A stretch of DNA of 64,000 bases from Polytrichum commune (lineage: Eukaryota > Streptophyta > Polytrichopsida > Polytrichales > Polytrichaceae): positions 8,432,001-8,496,000 of the forward strand of contig OX485809.1 of NCBI GenBank assembly GCA_950295325.1. The letters run 5' to 3'. The notes under the pieces were generated by a model that was not told the origin of the DNA, did not search any database, and saw only the letters and a list, made by a program, of their open reading frames with translations. The stretch's first letter is position 1. Every line of letters begins with the position of its first letter. The translations under genes were made by a program, and so were the position numbers. Positions 11,334 to 22,199 of the stretch are shown piece after piece.

Positions 11334-13651
11334 CAAGCACACCCCATCCTAAACGATATACGAAACCACCAACACACAAACATCCCACTCCCACCTGTTA
11401 CAACGGCACCTCCTACTGAATGGATTGATGCCATAGCAACCATCGCAAAAAATGCAAATAAAGAAGCCAAAAAAATCACCACAAAATACACCAAAGACTG
11501 CATTCTAAAGGCCGTATCAAAATACCGTCAAATGTATGACAAAAAGCCCCAAAAAAATAAATCGAAAAGTCTTCAAGAACACTGAAACCTCACCCCTGGA
11601 CTCCATCATTGATAGACAAAACAATATATTAACTAACCCAGAAGACATCGCAGCAGAAATATACACGCAACAATCCATCAGTAACCGTCCTACAGTTCCT
11701 ACATGTCAATATCAAAATACACACCCACTACATTGCACATGTGGAGTCCGGCAATACCTATGGCATGACTTAGACGGATACATCATTGACAAACGAGGAG
11801 AACCCCAAACCCCCCTACACACGTATTTTGACCAAGAAATATACGATTTTTGTCTTAAAAACCTAAATAATAACAAAACCCCAGGCCCAGATAAAATACC
11901 CAATTCAATTCTAAAAAATATGCCCCCACGCTTCCATAAATTACTCTTCTTATTTTTTAAACATTGTTATAAACAAAAATAAATCCATGCATCATAGAAA
12001 ACCAGTCTAACAGTTTTACTATACAAAAAGGTAACCCATCACAACTAACAAACCATAGACCTATTGCACTAGCTAACACCATATATAAATTATATACGAG
12101 TACATTAACTTCTATCATATCAGCGTATGGAGAAAAATACCAAATATTACACGATAGTGAAGAAGGGTTTAGAGCAAAGAGAAGCACTTCTAGACAAATT
12201 CAATTACTAATCGCAGCGCTTGAAGATGCAAGACTCACGAACCAAGATATATATATTCTTTATATTGACTTCAAAAACGCCTTCGGCTCCATTGATCACG
12301 CCAGACTTTTAGCCATAATTAAAGATCTGAGATATTCCACTGACTCCATAAATCTCATAGGAAACATATATTCACAATCCTCAACAATATTCACTGGTGA
12401 ACACTTCGGTAAAACCTTACCAAAGAGGTACAAATATAAGGTGATACCCTTAGTCCATATCTATTTATCATATTCCTAAAACCCCTCCTCAGATGGCTAC
12501 AACAAAGGAATAATGGATACACTTTTGGTACATCTAAAATTAAAATCTCATCAGCAGCATATGTAGATGACCTAGCAGCAATCGCCAATAAACTAGAGAC
12601 ACTACAAACACAACTCAACAAACTAGACAAATTCTACGAATGGGCAGGAATGGATCTTGGAATACCCAAGTGCGCAATAACTGGATGCCCAAACAAATCC
12701 AAACTTCACCCCACAACCTTCAAAGTCCTAATCCAATCTACCAATATTAACTACAGAAACCAACCTATACCAATCTTAAACCAACATGAACCATACACGT
12801 ATCTAAGAATAAATCTTGCACCATCACTCAAATGGAAAACACAAATAAATACCACTACAGCTAAAGTAATAAAATAATGTCAAGCCCTTATAACATGCCC
12901 AGCTACTATGAAACAAAAAATAAACATGGCAAATACAGTCATACGTGCTGGAATAGCATATAGCTTCTACGCAGTATCATACTCCATACCAGCTATCACA
13001 AAACTCGATAAAAAAATCATAGCATTTCACAAAACGATATGCGGAATACCCAAATGCACATCTAACATCGCTACACAACTCCCACACAATCTATTCGGAA
13101 TCGAAGCATTCTCACTACAAAATGCCTATTTAAGATGCATTGGAGAACAACTACAAAACGCCCTCAATGATAAAGGTAGAATTGGGAAAATATATGTTGG
13201 TCTACTTCAATTCATACTCGCCAAATATGGGGGTTCTAAGAAAATCACCCGCATTAAATACCACCACTGTGTTAGATCACCCATCTCTAGAACATTATTC
13301 TTGCTCAAACATAAAGCCGGAGTCCACCTAAAAAGTACAATAAACAATTTCCTACTAATCCCATCCCCACTTGCAACTGCATGGATGCAGGAAGCACAAA
13401 TGCTTCATGGCCTAAATCCCAACACCTCACTTAAATTACTATACAAACTACTTGTACATAATATAATCATACTAGACCAAATTACCATGCCTAATGGTAC
13501 CACTCTAATGAACCCGGACGAATTCAAAATCTACCACTCCACTCCTTCTAAACTTATCAAAAACGCACTTAACATAGCTAATCATTTTGCCACCCCCCTT
13601 ATAATCAATGCCCCCTACTATGCCAACAACACCATCCACCAAGATCCCTAA
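11334..13651 (+). pseudogene. LINE ORF2, reverse transcriptase part, frameshifted
   Basis: Pieces in several frames join into one RT. NNKTPGPDKIPNSIL is RT motif 0/1 (about 11865-11910). LTNHRPIALANT is motif 2 (about 12040-12080). Motif A is YIDFKNAFGSIDH, with its catalytic Asp at 12267-12269. GDTLSPYLF is motif B (about 12440). YVDD at 12560-12571 is motif C, with the two other catalytic Asp. Thumb-like sequence continues to about 13650. Breaks: stop at 11331, frameshifts near 11560, 11980 and 12435, in-frame TAA at 12875-12877, and a final stop plus frameshift near 13650. The catalytic Asp codons survive although the frame does not. 13652-13758 is a C-rich low-complexity joint. Confidence 0.8.
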
Positions 13652-13758
13652 AAAATAAATATATAATAAGACACCACAATATCCTACCACACCCACCAAC
13701 CGCCCCCGTACACCCCCCTAACCTCCTCATCCCCCCTCTACCCCCTCCTCCCAACAAC

Positions 13759-15348
13759 ATGCTTAAAGACCCCCGACAATTCCCCATACACAAAATAATC
13801 GATCATAAACAAAAACAATCCAATGACCACAACGGAATAAAAAGAACAGTCGCGTCGTACTTATGTCAATGGACTACAACAAATAACAACACATATAACA
13901 AATGGCGAACTCAAAGGGACCTATACCCCTGCTGTGAAGCCAACACATGTAATCACAACACAGACCTACTTATCCATTACTACAAAGAAAGACAACACAA
14001 ACATTTTTCAAACATAATTAATGCCTACTTCTCCACAGAACAACATAGAGACACAAGATACGTCACACCAACCACAATAATTCCACTAGCACATATCTCT
14101 ATTAATGAATGCAACCCAGAAAACGACATCGAAACAAACTCTGATACCATCCAAACACAATTCGATGTCGCTCACATATACGAAGACAATGGCCGACACC
14201 TCATTACCATCCCAAAAGCTAGACTAAGATGGCTATGGAAACAATACCAATTGGCAAAAAACAACACACACGGTCTAGAACCATCTACCCAATCGTTCGA
14301 AACTGAAATTGTTTGGTTATACCAAAGGTACAAATACCGTATCCCAAAAAATGACCCACTCAAACGAGCCCAATATACAATACCAACCCAAATATTAGAT
14401 CTCCTGATTACAACATTCAATATTGACCACTCATATTTTTCATCCCCAGTTACATGCTCCACACAATTCACCCAATTCTACTCACCATTCTCGCGAGACA
14501 TAATATTTGGATCCCTGGGTAAAGCGTTTGACCATAAATGGCAAGGAATCGGTTACGCACACCCTCATAATACAACAGACCTACAACAAGTTATTCACTG
14601 GGCGCGCATAGCGGCCCAAAATGATCCATATACAATCACTATACTTATATCTCCGGATACTAATTGGTATCAAAACTCCAACCCACACACAGGCCCATTC
14701 CCAGACACACACGTCATTGCCCATTTCGCCGTTGATACGATCACGTATGAGGAACCCACGATACCCCCCGAGCTCAATATCACAAGAAAAGAACCATCTA
14801 CCATGCAAATATTTTGTATCCATCACCAAAACAATAACATAGGCACCTACGAACAAATGAAATTAATAAACGACACAGCAAATAACCTCCAAATACTACA
14901 AAGTCACACACAAACTGCACCACCCACCCCTCCAAACATCACCGTTAACCCTAGTAAAAAATGGGCCAAATCAAACTACCCAAATACAATCCCACACAAT
15001 AATACCCCTACCCCACAACTTCCAAACTACCACACTAATCTACCGCTAAAATTCCACCCCCAATTCAGCTACTACACGGATGGTTTCTTTATAAAACCCA
15101 AAGAAATTGCCCCTGGGGAATGGAGAAGAGAAAGAGCTGGATACGGTATCTACAGCCCCAAAGGCTTAAATATCGCCAAAAGACTCCATGGGCATCAAAA
15201 CATACTACGCGCAGAAATGATGGCTATACACAAAACACTAAGAATCATCAATACACAATTTCCTAATGAACCCGCATTCATATTCACAGACAGTCTAAAC
15301 GTACTATTCTTACTCAACACACAAAATCAAACACCCCACTCTCCATAA
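13759..15348 (+). pseudogene. LINE ORF2, linker with possible Dam-like domain and RNase H N-terminal part
   Basis: This 529-codon open segment lies between RT and the C-terminal domains. An early Cys/His cluster (CCEANTCNHN, about 13930-13962) could bind zinc. About 14365-14760 resembles a Dam-like adenine methyltransferase fold. RNase H begins near 15070 with YTDG (first catalytic Asp), LRAEMMAI (Glu, about 15207) and FTDSLNVL (Asp, about 15286). The frame closes at TAA 15346-15348 through a frameshift, since the RNase H C-terminus continues downstream in another frame. RNase H would remove the RNA strand from the cDNA hybrid. Confidence 0.7.
14365..14760 (+). other. Possible Dam-like DNA adenine methyltransferase domain in LINE ORF2
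   Basis: The order of short motifs resembles phage-type Dam enzymes as I remember them: YTIPTQILDLL near the start (compare W-x-TP-x-x-ilD), FNIDHSYFSSP (compare the F-x-l-D-x-x-a segment), FYSPF followed by a D and FGS, KWQGIGYAHPHN (14557-14571 encodes AHPHN, where the family has an NPPY-type motif), an amphipathic helix ending in WARIAAQ, then the strand TITILISPDTNWYQ (compare vvLvPa-t-x-W). The NPPY motif is not conserved, so it may be inactive or only a structural relative. This is inference from pattern memory. Confidence 0.35.
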
Positions 15349-15793
15349 TAGCCACCCAGACCAAACCACACTCAACTCCATGGTAAAAATCCTTTAAAAC
15401 CGTACACAACCAATCACACTATACAAAGTTAGAGCACATGTTAACATTGACGGTAATGAAAAAGCAGATAAACTAGCAAAAGAAGGGTTAGAATTAGAAC
15501 ATAGAATTGCCATCCACCCATACGAACATGCCCACGCCACCCCGTACTATTATCAAAAAGACGTCTGGGCCTCGATGGCAGACGTCCCAGATAAAAGCCC
15601 AGTAAGATTCCTAGAAAAACAAATTAAAAAATACGATAGGGAAACCAATATAGCAATCATGGCCACACAAACCCCCAACACGTGTAAATCGACAGAAAAT
15701 ATAGACATAGACAAAGAAATGTCAAACGAATTCTGGACAAATCCCTCAATCACCGACAAACAAAAATCATGTCTTATTAAATTCCGCACATGA
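15349..15793 (+). pseudogene. LINE ORF2, RNase H C-terminus and linker
   Basis: After the frameshift, VRAHVNIDGNEKADKLAKEG (about 15431-15490) supplies the last RNase H motif, with the His and the final Asp of the usual H-x5-N-x2-A-D pattern. A hydrophilic linker follows from 15575. It ends at an in-frame TGA (15791-15793), and coding continues in the same frame at 15800, so this is a nonsense mutation, possibly TGG to TGA. Confidence 0.7.
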
Positions 15794-15799
15794 ACATAC

Positions 15800-16531
15800 A
15801 TGGGTAATGCTAGAAAACAAATGTTCTTCGGCCACCAAAGATACCCCTCTATTACGTGCCCCATATGCAATTCAAACGAACCAGACACCTGGCTACATGT
15901 ACTACTTAAATGTAAACAACAACATATACACTCACTTAGAGTTAAAAGACATAACAAAGCAGTCGGAGAAATTAGGAAGCTCCTAATCTCGTCCAAAAAA
16001 TCCCGATGCTTTACTCTCATGAATGCCGGTACCTTCAATAATAATCCCCAAGAAAACACTGTCCCAAACTGGCTACTCCCCTGCACATGTAACACACAAA
16101 GATGTCACTGCAACGCAAGATTTCGACCTGATATACTTTGCGTTAAAGGGTTACCGTATCAAAATGACCCTCCCATTGACATTGACCCTAACCTCACCAT
16201 ACAATTTATTGAATTCACATACTGCAACGATAGATTCTCCCCAGAAACAATAGAAGCAAAAATCAACAAATACAAACCATTAATTGATAGTATCGCTTCC
16301 AAAGGATGGAAAATCGAACCACTTATTGTCATCACAGCCAGGGCCCGAGCTACGACCCACATCCCATCTATGAAAATACTAGAGAACAACCTCAGAATAC
16401 CCATGGTTACCATCAAAAATACCTTTAAAAACATTAATACCATTGCAATACAATATGCCATGTCCATCCTCCTTCATAAAAGGAGGATCGAAAACCACCA
16501 ACCGCTCCCCCAAAATTTAGACCCTCCATAA
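15800..16531 (+). pseudogene. LINE ORF2, CCHC knuckle and restriction-like endonuclease (RLE)
   Basis: This 243-codon C-terminal segment starts with CPICNSNEPDTWLHVLLKC (C-x2-C-x9-H-x4-C, from 15857), followed by RVKRHNKAV, the layout found ahead of the endonuclease in R2-type LINEs. A PD-(D/E)XK-type core follows: RPDIL (Asp at 16130-16132), FIEFTYC (Glu at 16211-16213), and a helix with AKINKYKPL that could carry the displaced catalytic Lys. The hydrophobic strand EPLIVITARA and a helical tail complete it. With the APE domain at the other end of ORF2 this makes a dual-endonuclease element. The frame is intact within this segment. Confidence 0.65.
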
Positions 16532-16977
16532 AACTCAAAAACTTATATAATATTTAATAACTATATACAGCTCAGGATGAGGGATTGGTGCCGGTTGGTT
16601 GGTACAAATTTCCTGCCTTTTACTCATTTGCAGCACCAAGTCATGTGTTACACATTAGGCGATCAAACGGACCCAACATGAATCGGACCCGGACCGTCTT
16701 AACCCAAACATCCTCACACAACCAACCGAGGAATCATGACTTGGCGTACACCCTTACAACAAAACCACTAGCTATACTTAAAAGGCATACACCCCCGTGG
16801 GCCATGATGGGCCCGTGTTATTTGTTCCCTGGCTACTATAGTGTCCATCCTCGAAAGAGGAGAGTAGTTTTGTCCCAGCTTCCCCATGTCCTGTGGACAT
16901 CGGGTTGTTGGCATTACGAACGGACACTCTATTCACGCTGGCCCCTCAAAGGGACCGGAGTTTCTATCTATCTATCT
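16532..16977 (+). other. Probable LINE 3' UTR ending in a TCTA tandem tail
   Basis: Right after the ORF2 stop the composition returns to normal, with GC-rich, possibly structured words (cggacccggaccg, ggccatgatgggcccg). It ends in TCTATCTATCTATCT at 16963-16977. Many LINEs without poly(A) end in short tandem repeats, which is why I place the 3' end here. A shorter end near 16575 is possible. Confidence 0.35.
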
Positions 16978-17126
16978 CACATTCCATCAACCCTTTCTTA
17001 AAACTAAGATTTTGTGAGTTTTACCTCCAAGGAATAAGGACAACCTTACCTAATCTCAAGAGATGCAAAAATGAGTTTGGTACCCAATGAACCAATATGG
17101 AATGTTCTTCGTTCAAACCTCCACAT

Positions 17127-17691
17127 CACGAGTAGATCACTCTAAGGCATTTTTGTGCACCACATGCGGCTGGGGTTTTTTTTTGTTTTGGGGCTATTTA
17201 CCTCCAAGGGTTGAATTAAAGCCTCTCTATAATTACTTAAATTTCAAAAATGGCCCATTTGTTTGCACCCTTCCATTACTTATATTGTCCAAGTCACTGC
17301 AATTTTTTGTACTTTATATTCCTTTTAAGTAATAAAAGCTAATCTACTTCCTAACGCAATTGACGAGTGTTGAGGGAAAGCATGGAAACAAAGAAGGGTG
17401 CAAACAGTAATACCATTGCAAATAGAGTTATGAATAAAACACATAGGAGACCATAGCAAACATACTAAACATACCTTCTAGGATCCTTATCTTCAGCCCC
17501 AATATTAATTTTACAAAAAAATAATGGCCCGCGTTTTATGTCCATCTAACTTACTTATAATGGGATTGTCTATATTTAATGCCCCCTTCATTATTTGGAA
17601 TTCCTTTAAAAAATTTATTTCAAATGATTTTAATCCTCTCTATATTATGCCGCGCATCGTTTTTTAAAATGCACTAAGTGATCTACCCGTG
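17127..17691. mobile_element. hAT-type MITE with 8-bp target duplication
   Basis: This 565-bp element has terminal inverted repeats CACGAGTAGATCACTCTAAG and, as reverse complement of the right end, CACGGGTAGATCACTTAGTG. It is flanked on both sides by CTCCACAT (17119-17126 and 17692-17699), the 8-bp duplication typical of hAT. The flanking host repeat (about 17064-17126 and 17700-17830) occurs uninterrupted at about 27515-27690, where a single ctccacac marks the unoccupied site. It has no transposase, so it is non-autonomous. Confidence 0.88.
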
Positions 17692-17699
17692 CTCCACAT

Positions 17700-18403
17700 T
17701 GACTCCAAGCATGCACCCAAAATTTACCGAACATGGAAAGTCATGCATGCGAAACAACCAACTCCCTACTAAAACTCCGGTTGAGTTAAAGGATAACTCT
17801 ATTATGCAAAGCATTTGAAAAAATATAATGTCATGGGTCTTAAGAGTCACGATTTGCAATGTTTAATCCAACAATAAAATGGTAGAACCGTGAGGCTTTG
17901 TTCTTTATTATGAAAGACTATAATTGTAGTTGTCCACTTTGCTCATGCCAATTCATGGCTATTCACTATACCAAACCTTTCTTGGATTTTGTGCACCTTC
18001 TTCTCAAATACGGGTCAAGGATTGAAGCTACTCATTTATCACCCGAATTTTTTAAAATAAATAATCAATAACTACCGAAATAACTATAGTTAACTAGATT
18101 TCTTTCAATGCATTTTAGGGAGCACTTATATATAAACTATAGTTAACATCCACGTTAAATAAAGTGGACCAAAAATAACAAGAACAAGTAACGTCCAAGT
18201 GTGAACACAAAGTGGTTAGGAAATTTGCTCTTGAAACGAAGAGTTGATGCATAGTCTTTGTCCTACACATAGAGCCAACAAATTATTCTAGTGGTTGCCA
18301 AAACAATATTGCACTCATTCCTACGCACAATCATAATTAGACTAGGAAGATGTTTTACATGAATATGCGCGAAAGTTGCTGACAATAGATAGTTACCAAC
18401 AAT
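17700..18403. other. Repeat-derived and AT-rich sequence
   Basis: 17700-17830 is the right part of the host repeat shared with 27515-27690. From 17830 to 18403 there is no coding signal. The palindrome aactatagttaac occurs twice (about 18084 and 18136). Confidence 0.5.
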
Positions 18404-18706
18404 TTGATTATTTGTGATGGAGACCATGTTCTTAATGGAGGTATACATGCCTCCATTCTTTCCAATTTGATAGAATTCTCCATGATTTACTTAGTGGATG
18501 AGCTCGAGGCTTGTAGGCCAGTGGGCGTATCTTGGTGCTATCCCTTAGAGCGTTATTTGGGCATATTGAAAATTTATATGCAAAATAAAGCACGCCTGGA
18601 AGCATCTATGACTTCCGGGTACATGATTGATAAAGCATTAGGATTTTGCAAGGAATGCTTAAACTCTATCCCCACAACAACTACTGAGTTTAGGAGGGTC
18701 ATGTAG
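18404..18706 (+). pseudogene. CACTA (EnSpm) transposase relic, DUF4218 region
   Basis: The 100-codon frame contains IYLVDELEACRPVGVSWCYP, then LERYLGILKIYMQNKAR and LEASMTSGYMIDKALGFC. This is the order and spacing of the DUF4218 segment of plant Tnp2-type transposases (LVDELe-CGPV...RWMYPxERYLktLKxYVRNrArPEaSmaegYxxdEAlgFC). The Cys in place of Met in the WMYP word and the stop at 18704-18706 suggest decay. Upstream catalytic and downstream DUF4216 regions could not be read with confidence. An autonomous relative could have mobilised the CACTA termini seen at 1473 and 63320, but no link is shown. Confidence 0.7.
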
Positions 18707-20760
18707 ATGAGGGAGTGGTGGAATATGCCCTAGAGGGGCAGTTCTAGGAGAAAATAACTCACCCACCACAAGGTCTGACGAATACATGATTATGTGATTC
18801 ATAGCATCGAGTCGACATTTGCCCATATTGGGTAAGAGTTTGAATTGTTTTTTGGGACAATGTGGTTGATGTTAGTTGAAATAAGTGTGGGGATCTATGT
18901 GCACAAAGTCAATTAAGGAGGTGCATATTTATATAGTGTTTCATTCAATACAAAATGATGGCTTAACATGTTGGTTTGTAATGTGTAGAAGGATGCACTA
19001 AAGGGAGTTGCAGTCATGAGCTAAACAAATGAGATTCAAACAATGGTTGAGGTACATGATGTTTGAGATGCATACGACATATGGTCAAATGAATGAAGAT
19101 ATGATGAATTTTTCAAACTCTCCAAGTCGGGAACTTGGGTACTTGAGAGAATGAGTGCCTTTGGAAGCCATTGCCATGTGAAGGCATAGGAAAGTGTGGT
19201 GCAATTTGCCACCAATGGTTTAGACATAGCATCTATTTTCACAGCCTTGTGAGGGCCTTTCACTCAATAAAATGGGTCATTGAGGGTGGTAAACATAGTA
19301 GGAGTAATGAAAAAAATTATAGTAGTTTCTTTTGCACAATAAGAATTGTTTCAATGAAAAATCATGGGTCATGCGAAGCATAAATAGTATCCCCACTCTA
19401 ATCCAAGATCCACGCGGTTTTTGGTTGGCCAATCTAAATGGAGATGTTTGCAATGAGGAAATCCCTTCATCCTCCCTACAACTACAATACAAGTGAGATG
19501 GTGAGTATATGTATTCTTATGTGAGGGCCATGTAATTGGTGATGGGACAAATCAAGATACAAATATAACATTGTTGTTGCATGATTTAAAGGTGAGTGGG
19601 GGATGCCAATAGGTTTTCTTTTTGAAGTGCGAAGATTGGAATGGGTGGTTGGTGGTCATCCAAAAGGATGCCATGGCACGTAGAATAACACATGGGGCTA
19701 AGGACCATGTAATCGGTGCAAAGGAGTCATCATCAAAGAGGATGTTGATTGATGAGATGGAGCAATGGAGACACAATACATGGTTATATCAACAAACAAT
19801 TGATATTGAAATTCAAGCTACATTGGTTGAGGTTCTTCTAGCCATTTGGTGAGGACTTTCGTTACAACATACTATGCCCATATAACGGGCACTGGAGTAG
19901 GCATGAGTATTTTGGAGTGTAGGCAACATTTTTGAAAACATGTGTTTTTTTCCATATACTATGAACACTTTGCAAAGTGGTGCATAATGACAAGACTTGG
20001 ATTCCATTTTCTACAAATTTGGATCTTATCGTGCATGGGAGACCCCCATTTGTGTTGGACGTGGTATTCGGTATGTATTGCATGAGCTTTGAGTTGTGTT
20101 ACCATGTAGCCTAAAATGAATCATAAAAGTTGCATTGATTAGTGCACATATAGTGTATTTTTGAGTGTGTGGCAACATGGTAATGTCATATTGTTCTTAG
20201 GAGGTGCTTACAATAAAGTTGGTTTTTGTGACACTTGAGGCAAGTCATACAATTAGGTGAGTGACTTTTGTGAAAATAAACGAGAGACACTATTTTCTAA
20301 GAATAATTTACAAGTATTGTGACCATGATATCACTTACCAATAGGGAAAACATTTCCATAGAACTACAATACGTAAAGAATGTTGATAAATTGAGATTGT
20401 CGGGCAATGTCTATTAATTATGTTCATTTTAACAAACATTGATAAGTACTAGTCACGTGCTATTTGAAATCATGGGTCATCTCTACGAAGTTGACCATCT
20501 GACCCTTGAACATTAAAGACATTTTTGAACCACATCCATGAACTTATATTCAATTCAAGAGCCAAGAGTGTTTAGTTGCAGGGTGTTGGAACTTTTGATA
20601 GCAATCATAAATTTAATTGATTTGCGGCATATTGGACATGATGTCAAAACTTTTGACATAAAACACCATTGTCAGATGGACGTGTCAATTTCATATCTCA
20701 TATCTCATATATACACGTGATGTAAACCAACCAAACAAGTTTCAAAATGACCCTAAACTA
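18707..20760. other. Degenerate sequence downstream of the transposase relic
   Basis: Only short frames interrupted by stops are present. A few short protein-like pieces (for example 19400-19490, IQDPRGFWLANLNGDVCN) may be remnants of the same transposon. I see no intact gene, RNA gene or terminus here. Confidence 0.4.
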
Positions 20761-20982
20761 CTGGAAATTAATGAAGACGTACCCTAAACCTTATGGTTGG
20801 CGATTTGATTCCTGGCCATGAAATGTTCTCTCTACTTAACGGGAAAAAAAGAGAGCAAGAGCAAGGTGTCCATGCGCCTCCTTTGTTCCCCTTAAAACCC
20901 CCAAAAATAAAAACCACCAAAGCAAACCCACCCGAAGTAAAAAAGTCAAAGCGCGGAGCAACAATGACCATCCTCGTCAGCG

Positions 20983-20990
20983 CCACGTGG
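20983..20990. promoter_or_regulatory. Palindromic G-box (CCACGTGG) upstream of SLBP
   Basis: CCACGTGG, the core site for plant bZIP and bHLH factors, lies at the start of a GC-rich block (20930-21300) that looks like the promoter and 5' leader of SLBP. Whether it is used is unknown. Confidence 0.45.
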
Positions 20991-21027
20991 ACGGGACGGA
21001 TGGATGAAGAAGCGCACGCCAGAGGAG

Positions 21028-21037
21028 TTCCCGCGCG
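21028..21037. promoter_or_regulatory. E2F-like site (TTCCCGCGCG) upstream of SLBP
   Basis: TTCCCGCG matches the core of E2F sites (TTTSSCGC) except for the first T. An S-phase gene such as SLBP would be a natural E2F target, and the site is 38 bp downstream of the G-box. This is inference from sequence and gene identity. Confidence 0.35.
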
Positions 21038-22199
21038 ACTGTGAGAAGGGCGCCATGGCGCGGGTTTGATTTCTCATCGGAGGCAACGGGGGCCGTCGAT
21101 TCTCATCCATCGCTGCGCATCGGGCGGCGCATCGGGGCCGTCGCAGGCGGACCCATCTGGGCCGTCCGTGGGCGACCTTCCTTTCCCTTGCCTTCCATCG
21201 TCGGGCCCCTTCCCTTCGCTTCCCCTTCATCTTGAAGGGCTCCGCAGGTCCCCATTCTTCCCTTCGTTTCGCCCATCGAAGGAACTTGGGCGCCAATCTG
21301 CAAACGGCCACACACCGAATTAGACCACCACCAACTCGCATCTCGCCAACCTGATTGCTCGCATCCCATTCGCGTTTCAAATTTTCGCTTCAGTCTTCCA
21401 ACCGGAGCTTTAATCTGCTCTGTTTCTTTCTGAGCCTCAGCAGCAGGTTCGTCGGTTCCCATTGAGCAAGAAATCAACCGAGCGCTCCAAGTGTCGTAGG
21501 TGCGAAGTCGGGATTGGTGGTGTTGTGGTGACGAGGGTTTTGTAGGTTGGGGGGTGGTGAGGAATTATTTGTGGATTTTGTTGACGTGTGTGCTCTGTTT
21601 TTGGGGCATTCTTTATGTTGGTCGATCTGGGGCGGTACAGAAGGATAAGGATCGAGTTGAGTTTTCGATTTGGATTCGTGGCTGTTGATGATGAAAAATA
21701 GTCTTTGTTTTAAATGGAGCACTCAGTACATACATGGCGGGAGTGTTGAGGAGAGTGTGAAAGGGTTATCTGGCTCTGAAAAGTGTTGGTGTCATTCGGA
21801 TGTGCTGTATCAGATGAACTCGCAGAGGAAGTGTTGGTTCCAGTCATTCAGATCAAAATATGTTTTGACAGATGGGATCAATGGCATTGGGATTTTTTGA
21901 GGGCATGTTGTGGTGTGATGAATGGTGCGATGTTTGTATTGTATCTGCATTTGTATCCTTCCTGAATAGTCATCTGAAATGGGGATGTGGTAACACTCTT
22001 CGTCGACTGACTGTTCTGATCTACTCTTTTGTTCACGGCTTGTCGTATAGGGAGAGGCTGCCGAGATTGTTACTACTGGGATTCCTGCTTAAATAGTTCA
22101 AATTTGAAGCATTGGATTGTTGACGGACCACCAATGAGGAGATAAATTTCGCAATGCAGAGAAGTGAGGAGATTTTACGAATTTCGTAGGCGAGGGAGG

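Larger units (their letters stand above)
7079..16977 (+). mobile_element. Degenerate non-LTR retrotransposon (LINE), nearly full length
   Basis: The order is ORF1 (7252-8697), a 521-bp spacer, then a long broken ORF2 (9219-16531) covering 2A-like peptide, APE endonuclease, reverse transcriptase, RNase H, CCHC knuckle and a restriction-like endonuclease, then a GC-richer tail ending in TCTA repeats. APE plus RLE in one polypeptide is the hallmark I know from Dualen/RandI elements of green algae. From 8700 to 16530 the + strand is strongly G-depleted. At least seven stops or frameshifts make ORF2 inactive. Neither end is fixed: no poly(A) tail or target duplication could be identified. ORF1 has a different base composition and might have a separate origin. 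Confidence 0.8.

Noticed and set aside
9230-16467. Minus-strand frames opposite LINE ORF2
   Set aside because: They arise because the + strand is G-poor, which makes stop codons rare on the opposite strand; their translations are low-complexity.
20946-21477. Long minus-strand Arg-rich frames upstream of SLBP
   Set aside because: The region is GC-rich promoter or leader sequence open in several frames at once; no motif supports a protein.
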